Both the position numbers and the translations under genes were made by a program. From an uncultured Clostridia bacterium (lineage in GTDB: Bacteria; Bacillota; Clostridia; Oscillospirales; Ruminococcaceae): a stretch of DNA of 64,000 bases. Position 1 is the first letter of the stretch; each line of letters begins with the position of its first letter. Where the stretch lies: NCBI GenBank assembly GCA_947383835.1, contig CANDEV010000005.1, positions 62,001 to 126,000 on the forward strand, given 5' to 3'. Below are positions 49,812-58,538 of the stretch, in pieces. Under the pieces are notes generated by a model, which ran no database searches, was not told the origin of the DNA, and saw only the letters and a list, made by a program, of their open reading frames with translations.

Positions 49812-50054
49812 ATGAATGTATATGTTTGCGTTGGAAGCTCATGTCATCTTAGAGGCTCGTATAAAATTATAGAGCTGATGAAAGAAAATATCGAGAAGAA
49901 CGGTCTTGAGGAAAAGGTAAATCTCTCGGCAGCCTTCTGTCTGGGAAAATGTACCACAGGCGTTACTATTAAGGTCGATGAGGAAGTAGTCTGCGGAGTG
50001 TCTCCGGAGAATTTTTCCGAGATATTCAAGGAGTATATTCTCGACAAGGTATGA
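49812..50054 (+). CDS. [2Fe-2S] thioredoxin-like ferredoxin
   Basis: An 80-aa protein of the NuoE/HydC-like [2Fe-2S] ferredoxin family. The first Cys pair is CVGSSCHLRGS, the second CLGKCTTG; the spacing fits a single cluster. It lies between rex and the sensory hydrogenase and probably passes electrons to or from these proteins. The ribosome site GGATG is weak. Confidence 0.88.
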   Translation: MNVYVCVGSSCHLRGSYKIIELMKENIEKNGLEEKVNLSAAFCLGKCTTGVTIKVDEEVVCGVSPENFSEIFKEYILDKV

Positions 50055-50077
50055 TATTTTTTGCTTTGTCTTTATAT

Positions 50078-50089
50078 CGGGACGTCCCG
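50078..50089. promoter_or_regulatory. 12-bp perfect palindrome upstream of hydS
   Basis: CGGGACGTCCCG in the 120-bp gap before hydS. It is GC-rich in an AT-rich setting. Possible operator; the binder is unknown. Confidence 0.35.
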
Positions 50090-50174
50090 TAAACTGAAAA
50101 ATGAATATAATTCATTATTGGTTTTCGCAGACGTCTTTTGTTTTAATTTATATTGAAAGGGTGAGCAAATAAAA

Positions 50175-51857
50175 ATGACTGAAAATTTTAATTATCTCCA
50201 GCTTAAAACTTCAAACTGCAAAAACTGCTATAAGTGTATTAGGCACTGCTCCGTAAAATCCATTAAATTTTCGGGCAGCCAGGCGCATATTCTTCCAAAC
50301 GAGTGTATACTCTGCGGCACTTGCTATGTGGTCTGTCCGCAGAACGCAAAGCAGATAAGGAACGATGTGCATGACGTAAAAAGCGCCATTGCAGACGGAA
50401 AAAAGGTTGTGGCAAGCCTTGCGCCGTCCTTTGCGGCAAACTACGGTGTGGGTATAAAGGCAGTTTCCGAGGCGGTGAAAAAGCTCGGCTTCGCATACGC
50501 GGAGGAGACCTCTGTTGGTGCTGAGATCGTCAAAAAGGAGTACGAAAATATCCTGCGTGGCGGAAAGACGGACGTGCTTATTTCATCCTGCTGCCATACG
50601 GTAAATACCCTTATTCAGAAGTATTATCCCGATCAGATACCTCACCTTGCTCATGTGCTCTCGCCTATGCAGGCGCACAGCAAGTACATAAAGGAAAAAG
50701 ACCCCGACGCATACGTCGTATTCATAGGTCCTTGTATTTCCAAAAAGGAGGAAGCGGACAAGTATAAGGGCTACGCGGACACAGTCCTGACTTTCGGAGA
50801 GTTTACGGGCTGGCTGGGCGAAGAGGGCGTTCAGATAGCTCCATGCGAGGACGACAAGAGCGTGAACAAGTCGGCGCTGTTCCCCACATCGGGAGGCATA
50901 CTCCGTTCAATGAACAGAGACGACCTTGATTACAGCTTTCTTGTTATCGATGGTATGGATAACTGCCGCCGCGCTTTGGAGGATATCAGAAGCGGCGAGA
51001 TAAAGAACTGCTTTATTGAGATGTCTGCCTGTGCGGGAAGCTGCATAAACGGTCCCGTTATGGAGAAGATTAAAGCCGAGCCTGTTAAAAATTACCTTGC
51101 GGTGGATAAATATGCGGGCAAGAGCGACGTTCTTACAGAGCAGCCCGCTGCGGAAAGCATAAAGAAAACCTTTGCCGTTGAGGCAGCGTATAAGGATTAC
51201 CCAAGCGAGGCACAAATCAAAGAGATCCTTGTTAAAATGGGCAAGACCTCTCCCGAGCATGAGCTTAACTGCGGAAGCTGCGGATATAATACCTGCCGTG
51301 AAAAGGCTGTTGCAGTATATCAGGGCAAGGCGGACTTTACAATGTGTCTGCCGTACCTTAAGGATAAGGCGGAATCTCTTTCCGACAACATTATCAACAA
51401 TACCCCCAACGGTATACTTGTTCTTAACGAGGACTTTGAAGTCCAGCTCATCAACAAGGCTGCCTGCAAGATGATGAATGTCAAAAATCAGGCGGACGTT
51501 CTTGGCAGTCCCGTTATCAGAATTCTCAACCCAACGGAATATATGAACGTTTACGCAAACAATCAGAACGTTTATGAGAAGAAAACATACCTTGCGGAAT
51601 ATCAGCTTTATGTTGAGGAAACTATTATATATGATAGAAATTACCATATTATAATGAGCATAATGCGTGATATTACCGAGGAGGAGCGCCGCCGCACCAA
51701 GAAAGAGGACACCAACAAGCAAGCGGTGGAGATCACAGATAAGGTTATCGACAAACAGATGAGAGTTGTCCAGGAGATAGCTTCGCTTCTGGGTGAAACA
51801 ACTGCGGAGACAAAAATTGCACTCACAAAGCTGAAGGAGACTTTGGTTGATGAATAA
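50175..51857 (+). CDS. hydS: Sensory [FeFe]-hydrogenase-like protein with PAS domain (HydS type)
   Basis: A 560-aa protein. Two N-terminal [4Fe-4S] sites (CKNCYKCIRHC and CILCGTCYVVCP) are followed by a divergent H-cluster domain with SSCCHTV, GPCISKKEEAD and SACAGSCINGPV. Next come CGSCGYNTCREKA, a further Fe-S motif, then a PAS domain (about 400-500) and a C-terminal coiled region. The His in SCCHT replaces the usual Pro, and the third motif is altered. This matches group C sensory hydrogenases, which detect H2 rather than turn it over. Its stop overlaps the phosphatase start. Confidence 0.9.
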   Translation: MTENFNYLQLKTSNCKNCYKCIRHCSVKSIKFSGSQAHILPNECILCGTCYVVCPQNAKQIRNDVHDVKSAIADGKKVVASLAPSFAANYGVGIKAVSEAVKKLGFAYAEETSVGAEIVKKEYENILRGGKTDVLISSCCHTVNTLIQKYYPDQIPHLAHVLSPMQAHSKYIKEKDPDAYVVFIGPCISKKEEADKYKGYADTVLTFGEFTGWLGEEGVQIAPCEDDKSVNKSALFPTSGGILRSMNRDDLDYSFLVIDGMDNCRRALEDIRSGEIKNCFIEMSACAGSCINGPVMEKIKAEPVKNYLAVDKYAGKSDVLTEQPAAESIKKTFAVEAAYKDYPSEAQIKEILVKMGKTSPEHELNCGSCGYNTCREKAVAVYQGKADFTMCLPYLKDKAESLSDNIINNTPNGILVLNEDFEVQLINKAACKMMNVKNQADVLGSPVIRILNPTEYMNVYANNQNVYEKKTYLAEYQLYVEETIIYDRNYHIIMSIMRDITEEERRRTKKEDTNKQAVEITDKVIDKQMRVVQEIASLLGETTAETKIALTKLKETLVDE

Positions 51858-53022
51858 TTTATGTACCGATATTGGTTTCAGCAGTATCAATAAAAAAGGC
51901 GAACAGCTTTGCGGCGACCATGTTGAGGTCGTGCAGCAGAATGAAAACAGTCTTGTACTTGTTCTTGCGGACGGTCTCGGAAGCGGCGTAAAGGCTTGTA
52001 TCCTTTCAACGCTTACATCTAAAATTATTTCCACAATGATGGCAAACAACCTCAGCATTGAGGAATGTGTTTCCACAATTGCGGCGACCCTGCCCGTCTG
52101 CGAAAAGCGCGGAGTGGCGTACTCAACCTTTACTATCATACGCATTACCGACAACAGCGAGGCTGAAATAATCCAGTACGATAATCCGCACGTTGTCATG
52201 CTAAGGGGAGGGGATAACTATGAGTACCCCAGAACCAGCATGGAAATAGGCGGCAAGACCATTTACAAGTCTAAGCTGCCTCTTGAAAAGAACGACGTTT
52301 TTATTGCAATGAGCGACGGCGCGATTTACGCGGGCGTGGGCAAAACAATGAATTTCGGCTGGCAGCGCGATAATATTGTGGACTTCATGGTTGGCAACTA
52401 TGACAGAAAAATGTCCGCAAAGGGTATCGCCCAGCTTTTGCTTGACCAGTGCAACGAGCTTTACGGCGGCGAACCGGGGGACGATACCACTATCGTCTCT
52501 GTCAAGATACGTCAGAGAGTGTCCATGAGCCTTATGATAGGACCTCCCTCAAATCCGCAGGACTTGAAAAAAATGCATACTCTCTTCTTTGCCAAGGAGG
52601 GCAAGCACATTGTCTGCGGCGGAACTACTTCAAAGCTTGCGGCGGAGTACCTCGGCAAGCCTGTTGTGCCATGCATTGATTATTTCGACCCCGATATACC
52701 TCCAATTGCAAAAATAGAGGGCGTTGATCTTGTTACAGAGGGAGTTGTCACAATGACAAAGGTTTTGGAGTACGCCGACCAGTACCTCAACGGTACAATA
52801 AGCATTACCGATTTGAGTATGCGTAAGGACGGCGCTTCAAGAGCTGCTCATATGCTTTTTGAGGAGGCTACTGACATCAGCTTTTATGTTGGAAGAGCCA
52901 TAAACCCCGCTCATCAGAACCCTGCTCTGCCAATAAATTTCAATGTAAAAATGCGCCTTATTGACGAGATAAGCAAAAAGCTGAAAGAAATGGGCAAAAA
53001 TATCAATGTATCATATTTTTAA
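51850..53022 (+). CDS. PP2C/SpoIIE-family phosphatase, probable output of HydS
   Basis: A 390-aa protein with an N-terminal PP2C-type SpoIIE phosphatase domain (LVLADGLGSGVKACILS and GDDTTIVSVKIR as metal sites). The C-terminal 170 residues form an unassigned domain. Its ATG overlaps the hydS stop by 8 bp with AAGGAG inside hydS, so the two are tightly coupled. Such phosphatases beside group C hydrogenases are thought to relay the H2 signal to a phosphoprotein target. Confidence 0.9.
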   Translation: MNNLCTDIGFSSINKKGEQLCGDHVEVVQQNENSLVLVLADGLGSGVKACILSTLTSKIISTMMANNLSIEECVSTIAATLPVCEKRGVAYSTFTIIRITDNSEAEIIQYDNPHVVMLRGGDNYEYPRTSMEIGGKTIYKSKLPLEKNDVFIAMSDGAIYAGVGKTMNFGWQRDNIVDFMVGNYDRKMSAKGIAQLLLDQCNELYGGEPGDDTTIVSVKIRQRVSMSLMIGPPSNPQDLKKMHTLFFAKEGKHIVCGGTTSKLAAEYLGKPVVPCIDYFDPDIPPIAKIEGVDLVTEGVVTMTKVLEYADQYLNGTISITDLSMRKDGASRAAHMLFEEATDISFYVGRAINPAHQNPALPINFNVKMRLIDEISKKLKEMGKNINVSYF

Positions 53023-53024
53023 TT

Positions 53025-53050
53025 TGTAGGGCGGGGGCTTGCTCCCGCCT
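53025..53050. repeat. Remnant of R2 element end
   Basis: TGTAGGGCGGGGGCTTGCTC and CCGCC match the right end of the 24630-24802 element with paired changes (GGGCGG/CCGCC versus GGGCAGG/CCTGCC), so the hairpin is kept. Lies just after the phosphatase stop. Confidence 0.5.
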
Positions 53051-53157
53051 AATAGAAACAGTTTTGTTAAAAGGCGTGAGTAGAGTTACCGCCTTACAAA
53101 AAAGGTACACATTGTTTAGGGATTGGAATTTTATTACACAAAAGGGAATGATCACAT

Positions 53158-54087
53158 TTGAATTTGATGCACCTGAAATATCTTGTTGAGGTGGAAAAAA
53201 CAGGCTCCATAACCAAGGCGGCTTCATCGCTTTTTATGGGACAGCCAAACCTCAGCAAGGCGATAAAAGAAGTTGAAAACGAAGTCGGCGCACCCATATT
53301 CAAACGAATCTCAAAAGGCGTAGAACCCACCGAAAAGGGAGTGGAGTTTCTTAAATGCGCCAAAGCGATTATCCAACAAATGGATAAAATGGAAAATCTT
53401 TTCAAGCCCGAGGTCAGCGATATAATCAGCTTCAACGTGTCCGCACCGAGGGCTTCTTACGCAGCACAGGCTTTTTCAAGGTTTGTTTCGGAGCTTGACC
53501 GTACACGCCGTTTTGCGGTAAATTTCCGCGAAGCAAATTCTTTGGACACAATTAACGGCATTTTAGAGGGCGAGTTTAACATGGGAATAATCCGCTGCGA
53601 GGAAGCATATGAGGACTTTTTCCTGTCCATGCTTGCGGACAAGGAGCTTAAAAGTGAGGAAATATGGGATTTTTCCTATGTTGCCGTAATGTCCGAAAAC
53701 AGCAGGCTTGCTTCAAAGGACGCCGTTACAATGGAGGAGCTTTCAGATTGTATCGAGGTGGTCCATGGGGACGTTTCGGTGCCATATCTTTCGGAAAGCT
53801 ACCTTAAAAAGACGGAAAAGGGCGAGCAAAACCGAGTATTTGTCTATGACAGGGGAAGTCAGCTCAATATTCTGAAAAGCGTCCCCGACTCGTTTACATG
53901 GGTGTCGCCAATACTTCGGGAGGAACTGAAAAGCAGCGGTCTGGTGCAGAAACGCTGTGTGGACGGTGCGCGCAGAAGCAAAGACCTGCTGATACAGGAA
54001 AGGCATTACCACCGCACAAGCGAGGATAAGGCGTTTATTGAAAAGCTTTTTCAGGTCAGAGACGAGATAAATAATCAGATAAGATAG
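53158..54087 (+). CDS. LysR-family transcriptional regulator
   Basis: A 309-aa regulator. The N-terminal winged helix is HLKYLVEVEKTGSITKAASS with recognition helix GQPNLSKAIKEVE. The C-terminal effector-binding domain starts near 90. TTG start with AAAGGGAATG upstream; ATG 53167 is the alternative. It follows the hydrogen cluster on the same strand but with its own 135-bp spacing. The target is unknown; it may regulate that cluster. Confidence 0.88.
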   Translation: MNLMHLKYLVEVEKTGSITKAASSLFMGQPNLSKAIKEVENEVGAPIFKRISKGVEPTEKGVEFLKCAKAIIQQMDKMENLFKPEVSDIISFNVSAPRASYAAQAFSRFVSELDRTRRFAVNFREANSLDTINGILEGEFNMGIIRCEEAYEDFFLSMLADKELKSEEIWDFSYVAVMSENSRLASKDAVTMEELSDCIEVVHGDVSVPYLSESYLKKTEKGEQNRVFVYDRGSQLNILKSVPDSFTWVSPILREELKSSGLVQKRCVDGARRSKDLLIQERHYHRTSEDKAFIEKLFQVRDEINNQIR

Positions 54088-54089
54088 TT

Positions 54090-54118
54090 AAAGGCTGTAC
54101 AGATGTACAGCCTTTTTT
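54090..54118. terminator. Terminator between lysR and lipoprotein gene
   Basis: AAAGGCTGTAC-AGAT-GTACAGCCTTT stem followed by TTTT. Converging genes on both sides. Confidence 0.8.
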
Positions 54119-54431
54119 ACGGTTCGCATTTTTTGCAGGGCTTATAACCGCTTGAAATTAGGTCGTTTCTGTTTCCGATATACTCCCATTTATTATGTTC
54201 ACTCATTTGCTCAACGCTGGGGCAGTCGGGGCAGTGAAATTTTTTTGTGTTGACATTAACAATATATGTAATTTTTACCTCGGAAGTTGTTTTTGACGTC
54301 TCTGCTACCGTTGTATAACTTATATTGTCGATAATTTCGTTGTTTGATTGATTTTTTTTACAGCTTGTTAAACTTGCTGAAATAAATATGCACAATAAAA
54401 ATACAGGGAATGTTTTCCTCCAAAAGGTCAA
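54117..54431 (-). CDS. Small lipoprotein with Ada-type zinc-binding motif
   Basis: A 104-aa lipoprotein. The signal ends in lipobox LTSC with Cys24. The C-terminal domain is FHCPDCPSVEQM, NKWEYIGNRNDLISSGYKPCKKCEP: the Cys4-type fold seen in Ada metal-binding domains and at the ends of some thermonuclease or surface proteins. Metal or ligand binding at the cell surface is likely; function unknown. No signs of decay. Confidence 0.85.
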   Translation of the reverse strand: MTFWRKTFPVFLLCIFISASLTSCKKNQSNNEIIDNISYTTVAETSKTTSEVKITYIVNVNTKKFHCPDCPSVEQMSEHNKWEYIGNRNDLISSGYKPCKKCEP

Positions 54432-54580
54432 GATTTCACGTCCTTACGTATTGTTTTAGTTTTTAATTAAATTATAACTAATTATATCGGTATAATTCAA
54501 CTAAAATTCCTAAAACAATCTGTAATATACCTTTTAAATTTGTAATACAATAATATTATTAATTATTGCGGAGGTATATT

Positions 54581-54895
54581 ATGGACAATGCCGAATTTAT
54601 CAGAAACAGAATTACGCAGTTGAGAATTGCGAAAAATGTTTCCGAATATCAAATGAGTCTTGACCTCGGTCACAGCAAAAGCTATATTCAGGGAATTACG
54701 TCCGGCAGAGCTTTGCCGTCCATGAATGAATTTATTTCTATCTGCGATTATTTTGAAATTACGCCGAAAGATTTTTTTGACAGTAATACAGACAACCCCA
54801 TTTTAATACAGAAATTGTTTAATGCGACGAGCGACCTGCACGATGAAGAAATTGAATTGCTGATAAATGTTGCGGAAAAATTTAAGAGAAAATAA
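54581..54895 (+). CDS. XRE-family regulator
   Basis: A 104-aa protein with an N-terminal helix-turn-helix (IRNRITQLRIAKNVSEYQMSL, SKSYIQGITSGRALPSMNEF, CDYFEITPKDFF) and an acidic C-terminal helix. GCGGAGG precedes ATG 54581. Terminator at 54896-54926. No target visible; it lies divergent from the lipoprotein gene. Confidence 0.85.
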   Translation: MDNAEFIRNRITQLRIAKNVSEYQMSLDLGHSKSYIQGITSGRALPSMNEFISICDYFEITPKDFFDSNTDNPILIQKLFNATSDLHDEEIELLINVAEKFKRK

Positions 54896-54930
54896 AAGTC
54901 GGTATCATTGAATGATACCGACTTTTGTCT
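54896..54930. terminator. Bidirectional terminator between xre and xylB
   Basis: AAAGTCGGTATCATTGAATG / ATACCGACTTTT stem with short loop. Confidence 0.8.
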
Positions 54931-54938
54931 GTAAAAAT

Positions 54939-56462
54939 TTACAGTTCCGCCAGCTTAGCACATTTATCCTTAACCGCAGGATAGATCTCATCATAAAGCC
55001 TGAAATATTTTTCATACACGGGAACATTCTCCGCAACAGGCTGCTGAACCTTATCAACGCCAACAATTTTCTCGCAGGCTTCGGGGACGGTCTTATAAAC
55101 TCCAGCTCCAACAAGCGCAAGAATAGCCACGCCCAGCGCGGGACCCTCTTTAGAAGAAGCCGTCTTTACGGAGCAGTTGTATAAGTCCGCAAGCATCTGC
55201 CTCCACAGCGGGGAAGTACCGCCGCCGCCGCAAGCCATCATGTCCGAAACGTTAATATCCATTTCGCGGCATATCTCAACGCAGTCGCGAAGCGAGTACG
55301 CAACGCCCTCCATTACCGCGCGGAGCATATCTTTTTTCGTGTGGATAGCGGAAAGTCCGAAAAACATACCTCTCGCGTTGGGGTCAAGGTGAGGAGTACG
55401 CTCGCCCATAAGATAGGGGAGATACAGCAGCCTGTTCGCGCCAATGGGGACGGTCTCCGCTTCCTTGTCCATGAGGTAGTATTCGTCCACGCCCATAAGC
55501 TTTGCGGTGTCCTTTTCGGCTTGGCAGAAGTTGTCCCTGAACCATTTGAGGGACAGTCCCGCGCCCTGTGTAACACCCATAATGTGCCAGCAGTTCGGCA
55601 CAGCCGCGCAGCAGGTATGTACCCTGCCCTTGGGGTCAATTGAAACCTTTGAGGTGTGTGCAAAAACAACGCCCGAAGTGCCTATGGTCGTGAAAGCCTT
55701 TCCGTCCGCAACAACACCTGTTCCCACAGCAGCGGCGGCATTGTCGCCCGCACCGCCAACAACGATAGTACCCTCGGCAAGTCCCGTAAGCTCGGCGGCG
55801 GACTTTGTGACTTTTCCTGTCACCTCACAGGACTCATAAACCTTTGCAAGCAGGGACATATCAATTCCCAACGCGTCGCAGACCTCCTTGCTCCAGCAGC
55901 GGTTGGGTACGTCCAGAAGCTGCATACCAGAAGCGTCGGAAACATCCGTCGCAAACTCGCCCGTAAGCTTGTACCTGATGTAATCCTTAGGCAGCAAAAT
56001 GTGTCGGCACTTTGCGTAATTTTCGGGTTCGTTATTTCTCACCCAAAGAATTTTTGCAGCAGTCCAACCGGTCAAAGCAGGGTTCGCGGTAATTTGGATA
56101 AGCTTATCACGACCCAGCTTTTCGTTCATTTCGTCAACTTCCTTGGCGGTACGCTGATCGCACCAGATTATGGAGCGGCGAATGACCTCACCGTTTTCGT
56201 CCAGCATAACAAGACCGTGCATCTGTCCCGAAAGACCGATACCGACAATGTCCGTGCTGCTCACACCGCTCTTGCCGATAACAGTCTTGATCGTGGACAC
56301 CGCCGCGTTGTACCAGTCCTCAGGCTCCTGCTCCGCATAGCCGTTTTGGGGCTGATACATGGGGTACTCCACAGTTGCCGAAGCGACGACTTTTCCCACC
56401 TCGTCGAAAAGCACTGTTTTCGTGCCGCTTGTGCCGATGTCGATTCCAATTACATAACGCAT
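54939..56462 (-). CDS. xylB: Xylulokinase
   Basis: A 507-aa FGGY-family sugar kinase. N-terminal GIDIGTSGTKTVLFD, the substrate region GLSGQMHGLVMLD, ATP site GGAGDNAAAAVGTG and the C-terminal signature AVMEGVAYSLRDCVEI with GGGGTSPLWRQMLAD. It phosphorylates D-xylulose for entry into the pentose phosphate pathway. Pairs with xylA at 62307 and GH31 alpha-xylosidase at 33475. Seven accessory genes separate it from xylA, though both lie on the same strand. Confidence 0.97.
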   Translation of the reverse strand: MRYVIGIDIGTSGTKTVLFDEVGKVVASATVEYPMYQPQNGYAEQEPEDWYNAAVSTIKTVIGKSGVSSTDIVGIGLSGQMHGLVMLDENGEVIRRSIIWCDQRTAKEVDEMNEKLGRDKLIQITANPALTGWTAAKILWVRNNEPENYAKCRHILLPKDYIRYKLTGEFATDVSDASGMQLLDVPNRCWSKEVCDALGIDMSLLAKVYESCEVTGKVTKSAAELTGLAEGTIVVGGAGDNAAAAVGTGVVADGKAFTTIGTSGVVFAHTSKVSIDPKGRVHTCCAAVPNCWHIMGVTQGAGLSLKWFRDNFCQAEKDTAKLMGVDEYYLMDKEAETVPIGANRLLYLPYLMGERTPHLDPNARGMFFGLSAIHTKKDMLRAVMEGVAYSLRDCVEICREMDINVSDMMACGGGGTSPLWRQMLADLYNCSVKTASSKEGPALGVAILALVGAGVYKTVPEACEKIVGVDKVQQPVAENVPVYEKYFRLYDEIYPAVKDKCAKLAEL

Positions 56463-56572
56463 AAAAATCTCTCCTTTTAGATGATAGAAATTAGAGGATA
56501 GAGGCTAGAATTATACCTGAATCCGTTTTGGCTGTTGTGTCGGTAAATACTTGCCCATAAAAAAATTGAAAT

Positions 56573-57016
56573 TTATAGTTTTCTTTGCAGATAAACCATA
56601 TCTATAAGCTGTACACCGTATTCATATATCGGGTGATCGTAATTATCAATAAAAAAGTTTTTTAAAATGTGAGAACGTTTAAATCCGCACTTTTCATAAA
56701 AAGGAACCGTTAAAGGACTGTCACCTGTGCCGACTTGTAAAACAGCGTATTGCCCCGAATACTTCCCAACAATAAAGTCTACCAGCGTTTTTCCATAGCC
56801 CTTTCCCTGATGATTCGGGTCTGTCGCAATATTTTTTATTTCCAGAATTCCGTCTGCTTCATCGGTAACAACGCATTCGGCTTTCACCCCGTTGTCATCA
56901 AGAACGTACATCGTTCCCTTTTCAAGATAGCGGTCTATCATGTCCTCCTGCTCATCGGCAAGAAAAAGCAAGTCTATATACTTTTTCTTGTTAGTTTTAA
57001 CTTCAAAAATATCCAT
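56573..57016 (-). CDS. GNAT N-acetyltransferase
   Basis: A 147-aa acetyltransferase: LEIKNIATDPNHQGKGYGKTLVDFIVGKY is the acetyl-CoA site, and FYEKCGFKRSHI the C-terminal helix. AAAGGAG precedes the ATG. First of the accessory genes downstream of xylA and before xylB. Substrate unknown. Confidence 0.87.
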   Translation of the reverse strand: MDIFEVKTNKKKYIDLLFLADEQEDMIDRYLEKGTMYVLDDNGVKAECVVTDEADGILEIKNIATDPNHQGKGYGKTLVDFIVGKYSGQYAVLQVGTGDSPLTVPFYEKCGFKRSHILKNFFIDNYDHPIYEYGVQLIDMVYLQRKL

Positions 57017-57034
57017 AATACCCCTTCTCCTTTA

Positions 57035-57802
57035 TCACTTAATTGAAATAAAAAATAACCTTGGAAATCTAAAAATAATTTCCCCGTTTGCCTGCTTGGG
57101 GTACGCCTTTTCAACTTCTCGGTAAATATCCTTTTCAAATTCCGATTTGTCGTCAGTGGAAAGCGCCTCCAAATAGGGACGAAGTCCCGTGCTTTTGTAC
57201 CACTCCATAATGTCCGAATGTGACTTCATTCGGTGAAAATACGTTGTCTGCCACATTGAAAAGTCCTCGGAGATTTCCGCAAGAATATCGTAATATTCTC
57301 CGCAGGAAAGAGTGTAAAAATGTCTCGGATCGTTAAACTTGTCCCGCCATTTTTCCGATTTGACGGCTTCCCCAATTATCCTGTGGATCGGTTCATCGTA
57401 ATTCATAGGTATCTGCACCGCCAGCGCGCCGCCCTCTTTCAGCAGAGACATCATTTCCCGCAGAAGCTTAGGGTGGTCGGGAACCCACTGAATACACGCA
57501 TTGGAAAAAACAACGTCAAATTTCCTGCCGATACTGTTCAGATCCTTTGAAGCATCGCAGTGAATAAATTCCATGTCAGGATATTTTTCTATTGCTGCTT
57601 CAAGCATATTTTCCGAATTGTCCGCACCGACGACTGCTGCATTCGGGTAACGTTTTTTCAGTATATCCGTGCTGTTCCCCGGACCGCAGCCTATGTCGAT
57701 AATATCGGCGGGCGACTGTACGGGAATTCTGTTTGCCAGATCAATTGCAGGCTGAGTGCGTTCAGTTTTGAATTTAAGGTATTGCTCCGAATTCCAGCTC
57801 AT
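57035..57802 (-). CDS. Tam-like SAM-dependent methyltransferase
   Basis: A 255-aa class I methyltransferase resembling trans-aconitate 2-methyltransferase: MSWNSEQYLKFKTERTQPA, IDIGCGPGNSTDIL for SAM binding, NACIQWVPDHPKLLREM and QIPMNYDEP. Closely spaced (18 bp) with the next GNAT gene. AAAGGGTG precedes the ATG. True substrate may be another carboxylic acid. Confidence 0.9.
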   Translation of the reverse strand: MSWNSEQYLKFKTERTQPAIDLANRIPVQSPADIIDIGCGPGNSTDILKKRYPNAAVVGADNSENMLEAAIEKYPDMEFIHCDASKDLNSIGRKFDVVFSNACIQWVPDHPKLLREMMSLLKEGGALAVQIPMNYDEPIHRIIGEAVKSEKWRDKFNDPRHFYTLSCGEYYDILAEISEDFSMWQTTYFHRMKSHSDIMEWYKSTGLRPYLEALSTDDKSEFEKDIYREVEKAYPKQANGEIIFRFPRLFFISIK

Positions 57803-57862
57803 AATAATTCACCCTTTCAGCAAATGTTTTCCGGATTATAACATAGAACACCTGCATTTCAT

Positions 57863-58423
57863 TTATGTAAATGAATACTCACAGTCCGCCTGTCCTTTAT
57901 GATATGTACATTCAATTATTTCTGCTGGACTTATTTTTTCAATATACATCAAACACCGAAAAGCCATGCCATGACCGACAAAAATAACCTTGTCGTGATC
58001 TGCATATTTGTCTGCAGCACGTCTCATTCTTTGTCTCATATGGCTGAGGGATTCCCATTTTAATTTCTTGCCCTGCGGGTACTCGCCGTTAAATCGGGTA
58101 AATTCATGTGCAAGCTCAAAGCTTTCCTCGGAAGTTGTATAAAGATTGTCCTCATCGGGTATCCACTCGTGCAGGTCAATATCCACCTCGACCCGCAGCC
58201 CTGTCTCTCTTGAAATTATCTGAGCCGTCTGCAATGCTCTTGTGTACGGAGATGATACGATAAATTCCGCGCTTTTAAGACGAATGTCTTTGGCGGTTAT
58301 TTCCGCTTGTTCCTTTCCTTTTTCGGATAAAGGAGCAAAGTCTCTGCCGAATCCCCAAAATCCGTTTTCAAGCATATGGTCGTAGACAGGTTCTCCGTGT
58401 CTTACAAGATAGAATAGTGCCAT
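57863..58423 (-). CDS. Histidine-phosphatase family protein
   Basis: A 186-aa enzyme with catalytic LVRHGEPVYD at residues about 6-15, SPYTRALQTAQII and IFVGHGMAFRCL (second His). The family includes phosphoglycerate mutase-like and broad phosphatases. CAGGAGG precedes the ATG. Lies in the accessory gene series. Confidence 0.9.
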   Translation of the reverse strand: MALFYLVRHGEPVYDHMLENGFWGFGRDFAPLSEKGKEQAEITAKDIRLKSAEFIVSSPYTRALQTAQIISRETGLRVEVDIDLHEWIPDEDNLYTTSEESFELAHEFTRFNGEYPQGKKLKWESLSHMRQRMRRAADKYADHDKVIFVGHGMAFRCLMYIEKISPAEIIECTYHKGQADCEYSFT

Positions 58424-58538
58424 TGTATTAAACCTCCTGATATATAAATTTAGTTTGTAAATCCATGAGACGTCAGGAATAGTTTGCCTTGTTGTTAAAA
58501 TTATTACCGCCGTTCTTATTGAAATAAATCGGAATTTG

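Noticed and set aside
50907..52199. 430-aa ORF antisense to hydS and the phosphatase
   Set aside because: Shadow of two well supported genes; composition is typical of an antisense frame.
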